From Prostheceraeus crozeri (Eukaryota; Platyhelminthes; Polycladida; Euryleptidae), in NCBI GenBank assembly GCA_907163375.1, contig CAJQUW010007414.1, positions 248,001 to 312,000 of the forward strand: a DNA stretch of 64,000 nt. The letters are read 5' to 3'. The notes under the pieces are model-generated. The model made no database searches. It was not told the DNA's origin and saw only the letters and a list, made by a program, of their open reading frames with translations. A program made the position numbers and the translations under genes. Each line of letters starts with the position of its first letter. Within the stretch, counting starts at the first letter, position 1. Below are positions 48,306 to 59,600 of this stretch, in pieces.

Positions 48306-49401
48306 TTAGCCGGTTCGCGACCCCTTCGATGGTGATGGTTGAGGTAAGTATTTGGCCGGCAGTTTCCGCTTCCGGTGGCGCAGCTCCTTTATTTCGCCAT
48401 CATGCTTTATAGAGACATGGAGACAGCGCATCTCCGCCATTGCTCCCTCGTAGCACTCGAATGTGGAATCCAAGTCCTCACTCTCAAGGATGATGCTGTC
48501 GACGATTCTGCTCTTGATGATGGGAATGTGGAGCGTTGTTCGTCTCTCTTCTTTCTTCTGACTCTCAGTCAGGCTAGTCTTTAATTGCTCAATTTTTAAA
48601 TTTGATACCTCTTCTTCAGCTTTTAATGATTTTATGTAAGTCGCCTGCTCAGTAACGCGTTTTTTCGCTGGCAAGCGCCCTTTCGCGGAAAGATTCTAAA
48701 TTGATCACTTGTGTCTTGAGGGCCCGAATCTCGGCTACCTGACCCTTCAGGTGGAAATTGTCATCCCTAAGGGCCGAACATTCATTTTTGTAACGAGTGA
48801 GCTCATCTTTTAATTTTGTGAGTGCATATTCCTGGCTCACTTTTGCGATCTGGGTATCCTTATTCCAGCTGTTCGTCTGCTGCTTAATCCCCTTCTTTAC
48901 TGGGGAAGGTGCGATTACTTTCTTTTTCGGGGAAGACTGATTTGTTGGTTTTCCTATCTCTTCCGTGTCTTTAGTAATGACGACCTCCTCAGAATCGGAG
49001 TCATCTGAGCTGTCCAAATCGCTTAGTGGGGCCTTCTCTTCTGCTGTTGATGAGGTAGTGGCCGAAGCAGCAGGCTCCAAAATTGTTGCAATAGCCTCTT
49101 GTAGTGCTGCGTCAAGATCGACTGTTTCTTCGTTGAAGAAGGGTGCGATCACTTTGCCGATGTCTGATGTTATGTAATTGTTTGCCTTTTTGAGCGGACA
49201 GTCGGCGTGGGCGATGTAAAATTCCTCATGCTCTTTGCCTTTCAAAAATTTCAGGCAATGTGTACAGCCGGAAATAACGGCTCTTTCCTCGTGGAAGTGA
49301 GGCGTATTCTTGTACTTATTAATGTGACGTTTGAATTCGCCACCCCTCTTTATTTCTCCGCAAGAGCACTTTTTAAATAAAAATTTTGAGTTGCCTCCCA
49401 T
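48306..49401 (-). CDS. Zinc-finger-like and coiled-coil accessory protein(s)
   Basis: The N-terminal part from ATG 49401 has a Cys/His cluster (KKCSCGEIKRGGEFKRHI ... CTHC), an acidic Ser-rich middle (SDLDSSDDSDSEEVV), a basic KKKVIAPSPVKKG stretch and a heptad-rich coiled-coil region. The rest of the span is covered by a second, overlapping frame also rich in coiled-coil-like residues. It may be two genes or one gene with about one break. An acceptor-like CTTTACAG lies upstream of the ATG and a TATA promoter with a donor lies near 50078-50150, so an untranslated first exon is possible. Confidence 0.5.
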
Positions 49402-50077
49402 TTTGTAACTTATGTATCTGTAAAGGAAGGATGAAATAGAATTACTAACAGGCGACATTGGCAGTCATTCTTATAATCATACAGCTAAATTGTGAGATTG
49501 GTGGAAAGTGTCGAACCTTTGAATCCGTTACAGGCATTACTCAGAGGGGATCTTATCCCAACTCCAAGGCCTCGGCCCACAAATCCAACCTCCCGCGGAC
49601 AGAGCGTGCGTCATATCACTGTGTTGGTATCCGGACCCCGATTTTGACATGAAAATCAGTGGATTGTTTACAAAGGTTGCAAATTCCAAGCCGAAGCTTG
49701 CCTCCCACAACTTTATAAATGTCTTAGTTGAATTCAGAAGGTTTGAAAATCCCGAAAATTGCCAAAAAATAGCGAATTTAAATTTTTCAATTTTTTAGCA
49801 CTACTTATGAAATTTTATAAGTAGTTTATCACTTAGGGCAGGTCAATAGCGACCGAACCTTTTTTGAATCAAGTCAAACGGACTTGTAGAAGCAAAGTTA
49901 CAAGCCTTTAAAGTTTTGGAGTCTTTTATGGCCTGGAGACGAAGGCCATCTCCTGGCTAACCTCTAAGTCTAACGCCTTAGCTGATATCAGCAATGAAAT
50001 TTTCTAAGTCGGTTTCTTACAGAAACTCGGGATTTGGAATGTCCGAAGCTATCATCGGAGCTCAGAGAGACGACTTA

Positions 50078-50170
50078 CCGTTGACTATCTCTCGTATTAA
50101 TGACAAGTCTCTCTCGGTTCCCAGCTTATATAGTGTGTGGCGATCAGCTGATGACGTAACACCCATCATC
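50078..50170 (-). promoter_or_regulatory. Probable promoter and first exon, right accessory gene
   Basis: Minus strand: TTACGTCA (CRE-like) near 50155, CTATATAAG near 50127-50135 and an exon end CAACG before GTAAGTCG at 50078. The next acceptor-like site is just before the ATG at 49401. No gene was recognised in 49402-50077, which would be the intron. Confidence 0.5.
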
Positions 50171-50433
50171 CAAACACTAAAAAACCCGTCTATCTCCGGT
50201 TCTAGTGCTCCGATTGAGCTGGAAATACACCATTTCCATGTAGAATTTGACGCTGAATCCGAATCTGGCCTCCGTTTTCCCATCCGATGCTTCGTTTTGG
50301 CTCTACAGTAGGCAGCCATCGCAAAAATTCTAACTCTGTCGTTTTTCCGAAAAAATGTTGAACATTTTTCTCGCCGATTGACTTGAAACTCTCCGATTGA
50401 CTTGAAACTCACCATACATATAAAGAATTTCAC

Positions 50434-52465
50434 GCTGATTCCAAATCTGGCCTCCGTTTTCCAATCCGATGCTTCGTTTTGAAGCTAGAGCCCAAAACGT
50501 CCCAAATTCTAACTCTGTCGTTTTTCACCAATGTCCCAAAATCTTAAATGGCGTCTCACATCTAAACGAAGACAGATAGGAACAAGCCGATTGTTTCACT
50601 GAATTTGTCTCACTCTTAGCTTTCAAACAAGCTATCGCACGACAAAATCCGTCCACTGGAAGCCAAAATCGAAGCAAGCTGTCCAGAGGGGGGGGGGACG
50701 TCAGCGAAATTTCAGAATTTGATGAAAAATGTTTTGGTGACGGTCCCAGGTCGAAATTCCACACTTTGGAAAATTTTCAAATTTTTACCCATACAAAGTC
50801 ACTCTGACACTTAGGATTTTTTCAGGTAAGCGAGCTCCGACCTAAAATCTTGTAACCGCTCTAACTTTTGAACGAAGACAGATAGGAACAAGCCGATTCT
50901 TTCACTGAATTTGTCTCACTCTTAGCTTTCAAACGAGCTATTGCACGACAAAATCCGTCCACTGGAAGCCAAAATCGAAGCGAGCTCTCCCGAGGGGGGG
51001 GGACGTCAGTGAAATTTCAGAATTTGATGAAAAATGTTTTGGTGACGGTCCCAGGTCGAAATTCCACACTTTGGAAAATTTTCAAAATTTTACCCATACA
51101 AAGTCACTCTGACACTTAGGATTTTTTCAGGTAAGCGAGCTCCGACCTAAAATCTTGTAACCGCTCTAACTTTTGAACGAAGACAGATAGGAACAAGCCG
51201 ATTGTTTCACTGAATTTGTCTCACTCTTAGCTTTCAAACGAGCTATTGCACGACAAAATCCGTCCACTGGAAGCCAAAATCGAAGCGAGCTCTCCCGAGG
51301 GGGGGGGGGGACGTCAGCGAAATTTGAGAATTTGATGAAAAATGTTTTGGTGACGGTCCCAGGTCGAAATTCCACACTTTGGAAAATTTTCAAATTTTTA
51401 CCCATACAAAGTCACTCTGACACTTAGGATTTTTTCAGGTAAGCGAGCTCCGACCTAAAATCTTGTAACCGCTCTAACTTTTGAACGAAGACAGATAGGA
51501 ACAAGCCGATTGTTTCACTGAATTTGTCTCACTCTTAGCTTTCAAACGAGCTATTGCACGACAAAATCCGTCCACTGGAAGCCAAAATCGAAGCGAGCTC
51601 TCCCGAGGGGGGGGGACGTCAGCCGAAAATTTTTTCTCTCCGATTTCGCTGGAAACATCCTTCCTAACCCAAAATTTCACGTAGATTCCGAATCTGGACT
51701 CCGTTTTCTCATCCGATGCTTCGTTTGGGCGCTACACACCAAAACGTCCCAAATTCTAACTCTGTCGTTTTTTCGAAAAATGTTGAAAATTTTTTGTCGC
51801 CGATTGACTTGAAACTCACCATACAGATAGAGAATTTCACGCTGATTCCAAATCTGAAATCCGTTTTCTCATCCGATGCTTCGTTTGGGCGCTACACACC
51901 AAAACGTCCCAAATTCTAACTCTGTCGTTTTTCGCCAATGTCCCAAAATCTTCAATGGCGTCTCACATCTAAACGAAGACAGATAGGAACAAGCCGATTC
52001 TTTCACTGAATTTGTCTCACTCTTAGCTTTCAAACGAGCTATCGCACGACAAAATCCGTCCACTAGAAGCCAAAATCGAAGCAAGCTGTGTAGGGGGGGG
52101 GGGGGACGTCAGCCGAAAATTTTTTCTCTCCGATTTCGCTGGAAACATCCTTCCTAACCCAAAATTTCACGTAGATTCCGAATCTGGACTCCGTTTTCTC
52201 ATCCGAACACTCCTTCCACTCGAAACAACCCATTTACAACCCAACATTCAGCAGATTGCACCAAAAACATCACACACTATAGCCTCAACACTAATCCTGG
52301 CGGTCGCCCAAGTCCACCACGACACTCTATCGTTCCAGAGGGGGGGGGGACTCAGACCCGAAGCACCACGGCGGCCGACCACGACACTCTGCCGTTCCAG
52401 AGGGGGGGGGACTCAGCGATGGCGGCCATCTTGCGCTATCTGGTGTTTGTCACTTCCTTACTACT
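50434..52465. repeat. Right terminal inverted repeat of copy C
   Basis: About 2.03 kb, the inverse of the left repeat but longer because an internal module is present several times. Related modules go on inward to about 50230. Holds seven G-tracts of nine or more bases after CCAGAGG or CCGAGG. Ends GTTTGTCACTTCCTTACTACT. Confidence 0.88.
50540..51640 (+). repeat. Tandem repeat, about 305-bp unit, inside the right TIR
   Basis: The landmark AACCGCTCTAACTTTTGAAC recurs at about 50854, 51158 and 51467, giving a unit of about 303-309 bp. Each unit carries ATTTTTTCAGGTAAGCGAG, a stretch around GACAAAATCCGTCCACTGG and a G-tract followed by ACGTCAG. The left repeat holds fewer units. Confidence 0.85.
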
Positions 52466-52471
52466 CTGGTA
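52466..52471. repeat. Target-site duplication, right (CTGGTA)
   Basis: Six bases directly after the element edge, identical to 29275-29280. Confidence 0.9.
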
Positions 52472-53646
52472 CTATTCAATCACAGACCTGCTATGTACTT
52501 TAGAAGTCTATGATTCAATTCAAAGTATTTCGCAATGAATGAACAATAAATAATTCGATAGTCTGAGAACTGCATTTTGTTTGGCGGAGCATTGTTTATC
52601 TATTTGCTTTGTTCTCATCATTTATAAATCATTTGTCTTTCCTTGACGCGTAATAAAATTATTATTATTATGTATCTAAGAATACTGCCATTTCGAAAAT
52701 ATTGCAATGATGTCCATGGCTGAAATCACACAGCATAGTTTTATAATAATTGGATGTCTATTTCAATTGAAAGTTTGAAAATATTTAGAAGTCTGTACGG
52801 ACGTCTTGATAATGCATAGACTTCTACATAATAAGTTTTTGGGAATAACATGGAATTTACAATGAATGGCATAACTCGTTTGAATGTCAGTTAAAACTAT
52901 TTGAACTGCGGGCATTGATTGAGATTTCCTCCCGCATCTAGCTTCTCTAACGATGCCCTCGGAAATCTCAATTAATGCCGTGGTTCATGGAGTATAATTG
53001 TTCCATTTCAAAGCAAAAGCACTGTCATTAATAAATCTAGTCTTTATTCTTCAATAAATATTGAAATACATTTATGTTAGACAACTACGACAGTGTAATT
53101 CACAAACATCGCGATTCCCTAATAAGTAATGATAATATTGACACTGTCAAATGACTTGATTTGATTTCAAACGTCAAATCAGTAACGATGCCCCCGTGAT
53201 TCATTGCACTATAAAGTTTCAAAAACATAATCAGAAAATAGGCCCTATTTATCTGGGATCACTTAGGGATATCCTTGATGCCTTTCCGTCGCTGAAGGAT
53301 GCTCTTCCAAAGTCTATTATGAGTCGTGATCAGTCAATTTGAATTTAGCGCACATCCACTTGAGAATTCCATATTCTGGGCATACTTCTCACTATTTAAG
53401 CTGTGATTTATAACATTTTCTCTTCGTTTGTTTCTTTTACAACTCAATCGCTGAAAAGACAAATGTGTTCTGACAAACATTCAAGCTGCATGCATTTTGT
53501 GCTGATGCCTATAACAAAATCTCATTCTTCTATATCTTGCTTACATAGACATGAATAATCAAAGACCAATGAAGAATACTGTATTTGCGGCTCAGTTTCT
53601 AGGAGTGAATTAGCCGAGAAGATCCGTGTATTGTTGCAACTGTTCA
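52472..53646. other. AT-rich intergenic DNA between copy C and the host gene
   Basis: No open frame of note. Contains a short TTATTATTATTATG run near 52660 and the inverted repeat at 52911-52979. It is unlike the palindrome arms on the other side of copy C. Confidence 0.7.
52911..52979. repeat. Inverted repeat, 19-bp arms
   Basis: GGCATTGATTGAGATTTCC and, 31 bases later, its complement with one mismatch (GGAAATCTCAATTAATGCC). It could form a stem-loop; no link to a gene is seen. Confidence 0.75.
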
Positions 53647-56600
53647 CTAGTTGTACAGTTCAATGGCATCGGTGACATCAGCTTCAACTTTTATATTTTC
53701 CACTTCACCTGACGTCAGAAATTCGTCGACATGCTCAAAAATTTCTCCCACTACAGCAATATCGCTCGCTGTTTTATCAGCATTTGCGGACTCACATTGA
53801 AGCGGTGACATAGGTGGAGTCGGGAATTGAAAATGTGACTCTTCTATATCTAACTTGTCATCAATCTGCATTTTGGGTTCATGCTGATTGAAATTCAGAC
53901 GCGGACAACGAGCATGTGGAGATGGTAGACGCATTGATTGGCCTCTGCTTGCTATGGATCGACTGGACGTTGTAGGTGATGATGGAGGGGAGGGAAGAAA
54001 CTGACTTTTAAAAGCACGACCTCGTAAAGGTCTGTCATCCAGAGATGGAGGAGATGGAAGGCGTGGTGACCGGAAGCTTCCTGACAGAGGTGATTGCTGA
54101 CTTCCAAATGATGGTGAAGCTTGAGCATTAACGGAAACTGCTGAGGAAGATGGAGAAGATGGCTGATATGAAGACAAACGCAGAGGTTTGAAGCGTGTTG
54201 GAGATGGAAGTCGATCTTTTGACTCATAGGAAAAAGTTCGCAAAGGCCTTGCATCTGTCGGAGGAGGTGGTGGTGATGGCAATCGTATAGATTTGACAGG
54301 AGCATCTTTCTCTAAGGTAATTGTAGATGGTAATCGATCTTTTTCTTTTGACTCCTTGAATAGAGATGAAGATTGCCAATAATTTGAATACTTTGGTGAA
54401 GCTGGAGGTGACGGAAGCTTGCGCATTGACCTAGCTGGGGTTTCTCTATCAAACGTAGATGGGGATGGAAGTCGAGCTGTTGATCTTCGCATCGCTGACG
54501 AAGATCTTGAATCCGTAGGAGATGGTGGAGGTGATGGCAATCGCATTGATTGTTGAGCAACATTCTTGTTGAAGGAGATTGGAGAAGGTATTCGTTCTTT
54601 TGATCTTGAGATGAAGGATGATGATCTTGAGGATCTTGAATCCGTAGGAGATAGTGGAGGTGATGGCAATCGCATTGATTGTTGAGCTACATTCTTGTTG
54701 AAGGAGATTGGAGAAGGGATTCGTTCTTTTGATCTTGAGATGAAGGATGATGATCTTGAGGATCTTGAATCCGTAGGAGATGGTGGAGGTGATGGCAATC
54801 GCATTGATTGTTGAGCTACATTCTTGTTGAAGGAGATTGGAGAAGGTATTCGTTCTTTTGATCTTGAGATGAAGGATGATGATCTTGAGGATCTTGAATC
54901 CGTAGGAGATGGTGGAGGTGATGGCAACCTCGCTGATGTGATGATAGTTCTTTCCCTTGTTGGCGGCGGTGATGGCAATCGGGAAGACAAGCGTACCATA
55001 CCTTTCTCTGGTGGCGGTGATGGCAACGTCGATGATGTGATGATAGTTCTTTCTCTTGTTGGAGGCGGTGATGGCAATCGGGAAGACAGACGTACGGTAC
55101 CTTTCTCTGGTGGCGGTGATGGCAACGTCGATGATGTGATGATAGTTCTTCCCTTTGTTGGTGGTGGTGATGGCAATCGGGAAGACAAGCGTACGATACC
55201 TTTCTCTGGTGGCGGTGATGGCAACGTCGATGATGTGATGATAGTTCTTTCTCTTGTTGGAGGCGGTGATGGCAATCGGGAAGACAGACGTACGGTACCT
55301 TTCTCTGGTGGCGGTGATGGCAACGTCGATGATGTGATGATAGTTCTTCCCTTTGTTGGTGGTGGTGATGGCAATCGGGAAGACACGAAAACACCGCTCT
55401 TTTCTGGTGGTGGTGACGGTAAGCGGGAAGACAGACGTACGGTACCTTTCTCTGGTGGTGGTGATGGCAACCTCGATGATGTGATGATAGTTCTTCCCTT
55501 TGTTGGTGGTGGTGATGGCAATCGGGAAGACACGAAAACACCGCTCTTTTCTGGTGGTGGTGACGGTAAGCGGGAAGACAGACGTACGGTACCTTTCTCT
55601 GGTGGTGGTGATGGTAACCTCGCTGATGTGATAATAGTTCTTCCCCTTGTTGGTGGTGGTGATGGCAAGCGGGAAGACAGGAAAACACCGCTCTTTTCTG
55701 GTGGTGGTGACGGTAAGCGGGAAGACAGACGTACAGAACCTCTCTCAGGTGGCGGTGATGGCAAGCGGGAAGACAGGAGAACACCGCTCTTTTCTGGTGG
55801 TGGTGACGGTAAGCGGGAAGACAGACGTACGGTACCTTTCTCTGGTGGTGGTGATGGTAACCTCGCTGATGTGATAATAGTTCTTCCCCTTGTTGGTGGT
55901 GGTGATGGCAAGCGGGAAGACAGGAGAACACCGCTCTTTTCTAATGGTGGTGACGGTAAGCGGGAAGACAGACGTACGGTACCTTTCTCTGGTGGTGGTG
56001 ATGGTAACCTCGCTGATGTGATAATAGTTCTTCCCCTTGTTGGTGGTGGTGATGGCAAGCGGGAAGACAGGAAAACACCGCTCTTTCCTGGTGGTGGTGA
56101 CTTCAACCTCGATGATCTTGTTGATAGCAGAGTAACACTCTTCATTTCTTGAGATGATAGCAGTTCTTCAGTCATTCCTCCTTCAGCAACAGCTACTTCA
56201 GTGATTCCTCCTTCCATCACGGCTTCCTTAGTGGTTCCTCCGACCAACACGGCTTCTTCAGTCATTCCTCCTTCAACAACAGCTACTTCAGTGATTCCTC
56301 CTTCCATCACGGCTTCCTTAGTGATTCCTCCGACCAACACGGCTTCTTCAGTCATTCCTCCTTCAAGAACAGCTCCCTCAGTGATTCTTCCTTCCATCAC
56401 GTCTACTTCAGTGGTTCCTCCGACAAACACGGCTCCAACTTCAGTCATTCCTCCTTCAACAACAGCTACTTCAGTGATTCCTCCTTCCATCACGTCTACT
56501 TCAGTGGTTCCTCCGACCAACACGGCTCCAACTTCAGTCATTCCTCCTTCAAGAACAGCTACTTCAGTGATTCTTCCTTGCATCACGTCTACTTCAGTGG

Positions 56601-59600
56601 CTCCAACTTCAGTCATTCCTCCTTCAAGAACAGCTCCCTCAGTGATTCTTCCTTGCATCACGTCTACTTCAGTGATTCCTCCGACAAACACGGCTCCAAC
56701 TTCAGTCATTCCTCCTTCAACAACAGCTACTTCAGTGATTCCTCCTTCCATCACGGCTTCCTTAGTGATTCCTCCGACCAACACGGCTTCTTCAGTCATT
56801 CCTCCTTCAAGAACAGCTCCCTCAGTGATTCTTCCTTGCATCACGTCTACTTCAGTGATTCCTCCGACAAACACGGCTCCAACTTCAGTCATTCCTCCTT
56901 CAACAACAGCTACTTCAGTGATTCCTCCTTCCATCACGGCTTCCTTAGTGATTCCTCCGACCAACACGGCTTCTTCAGTCATTCCTCCTTCAAGAACAGC
57001 TCCCTCAGTGATTCTTCCTTGCATCACGGCTTCCTTAGTGGTTCCTCCGACCAACACGGCTTCTTCAGTCATTCCTCCTTCAAGAACAGCTCCCTCAGTG
57101 ATTCTTCCTTGCATCACGTCTACTTCAGTGGTTCCTCCGACCAACACGGCTCCAACTTCAGTCATTCCTCCTTCAACAACAGCTACTTCAGTGATTCCTC
57201 CTTCCATCACGTCTACTTCAGTGGTTCCTCCGACCAACACGGCTCCAACTTCAGTCATTCCTCCTTCAAGAACAGCTCCCTCAGTGATTCTTCCTTGCAT
57301 CACGTCTACTTCAGTGATTCCTCCTTCCATCACGGCTTCTTCAGTTAGTCTACCGGCCATCACAGCTCCAACTTCCAAAATTTTAGAATTCAAAATTTCT
57401 CCATCGGCACCAGAAACATCTGCAATCTGTTCATTAGGATCTGGAGATAGTGTTCCGGTTGGAGTGAAGAAATCTCCGTCAATCTCAGAGTTGGCATCTT
57501 GAAAGTCGTCATACAATGATTCTCTGTCAAAATTTATGTATTCCTCAGTGGTTGTATTGGCTAAGTCTGTATTGCTGCCATCACCGCGGAACGCTTGATC
57601 TCTTCCTGTTTGAGCGCCGACAGAAACCTCTGATGTTATTACATTTTCAGTGATTTCTGAGTCTTTCGATGTCTTCACAGGTCTTTGGACTTTGGTTCTA
57701 CGGATTTTTGTCGTATTAACATTAATGCGCCATTCGGAGGAATCATTTTTAACAGACCACACTTCAGACACAATTTTTCCCCTAGTACTTGTGCTTCTTT
57801 GAGCTACAGCTTCTCCAGTACTGCCTCCGTCAATCACAACTCCATTTACACATAACCCAGTCTTATCATCTGAACTTCTTCCTGTCATAACACTATCAAC
57901 AGTGCAATCATCGGTTCTAAAATCGACCTTCGTACTCCCTTGGGAAGAGAGCTCTCTGCCTGTACAAACTCCTGAGACGGCTTTTGCAGTAACAAAGTCT
58001 TCTGTCACCATAGCTCCAGTAGTGCATCCCTCTGAATCTCCAATACCAGACGTGTATCCTTCGCTTCCTACAACAACAGTCGTGTATCCTTCGCGTCCTT
58101 CAACAACAGTCGTGTATCCTTCGCGTCCTTCAACAACAGTCGTGTATCCTTCGCCTCCTTCAGCAACAGTCGTGCATCCTTCGCTTCCCACAACACCGGT
58201 CGTGTATCCTTCGCCTCTTACAACACCAGTCGTGTATCCTTCGCGTCCTTCAAAAACAGTCGTGCATCCTTCGCCTCCTACAACACCAGTCGTGTATCCT
58301 TCGCGTCCTTCAACAACAATCGTGTATCCTTCGCCTCCTTCAACACCAGTCGTGTATCCTTCGCTTCCCACAACACCGGTCGTGTATCCTTCGCCTCCTA
58401 CAACACCGGTCGTGTATCCTTCAACACCAGTCTTGTATCCTTCGCTTCCTTCAACACCAGTCGTGTATCCTTCGATTTCCACAACACCAGTCGTGTATCC
58501 TTCGCCTCTTACAACACCAGTTGTGTATCCTTCGCCTCCGACAGCACCAGTCATGTATCCTTCGCTTCCTTCAACACCAATCGTGTATCCTTCGATTTTC
58601 ACGACACCGGTCGTGTATTCTTCGCCTCCTACAACACCGGTCGTGCATCCTTCGCCTCCTACAACACCAATCGTGTATCCTTCGATTTCCACGACACCGG
58701 TCGTGTATTCTTCGCCTCCTACAACACCGGTCGTGTATCCTTCGCCTCCTTCAACAACAGTTGTGTATCTTTCGCCTCCTTCAACACCAGTCGTGTATCC
58801 TTCGCTTCCTTCAACACCAGTCGTGTATCCTTCGATTTCCACAACACCAGTCGTGTATCCTTCGCCTCTTACAACACCAGTTGTGTATCCTTTGCCACCG
58901 ACAGCACCAGTCATGTATCCTTCGCTTCCTTCAACACCAATCGTATATCCTTCGATTTCCACGACACCGGTCGTGTATTCTTCGCCTCCTACAACACCGG
59001 TCGTGCATCCTTCGCCTCCTACAACACCAATCGTGTATCCTTCGATTTCCACGACACCGGTCGTGTATCCTTCGCCTCCTACAACACCGGTCGTGCATCC
59101 TTCGCCTCCTACAACACCAATCGTGTATCCTTCGACTCCTTCAACACCAGTCTTGTATCCTTCGCTTCCTTCAACAACAGTCGTGCATCCTTTGCTTCCT
59201 ACAACACCAGTCATGTATCCTTCGCGTCCTTCAACACCAGTCGTGTATCCTTCGCTTCCCACAACACCGGTCGTGTATCCTTCGCCTCCTTCAACACCAG
59301 TCGTGTATCCTTCGACTCCCACAACACCGGTCGTGTATCCTTTGCCTCCTACAACACCAGTCGTGTATCCTTCGCCTCTTACAACACCAGTCGTGTATCC
59401 TTCGCCTCCTACAACACCGGTCGTGTATCTTTCGCCTCCTTCAACACTAATCGTGTATCCTTCGCCTCCTGCAACACCGGTCGTGTATCCTTCGCCTCCT
59501 TCAACAGCAGTCGTGTATCCTTCGCCTCCTGCAACACCAATCGTGTATCCTTCGCCTCCGACAGCACCAGTCGTGTATCCTTCGCCTCCTACAACATCAG

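Larger units (their letters stand above)
29281..52465 (+). mobile_element. Polinton/Maverick copy C, full length, looks whole
   Basis: A 23,185-bp element starting AGTAGTAAGGAAGTGACAAA and ending in its complement, flanked by the 6-bp duplication CTGGTA; six-base duplications are typical of Polintons. It has long terminal inverted repeats and all hallmark genes: protein-primed DNA polymerase B, chromodomain integrase, packaging ATPase, adenain-like protease and capsid jelly-roll protein. No envelope or fusion protein was recognised. It looks whole or nearly so; at most about one break is suspected, in the accessory module on the right. Near identity with copies A and B and the intact target duplication imply a very young insertion. 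Confidence 0.95.

Noticed and set aside
50525-52084. Recurring short frames with LRFWLPVDGFCRAIARLKAK in the terminal repeats
   Set aside because: They are copies of the 305-bp repeat read in one frame; there is no start context, and they are broken at different places by the G-tracts.
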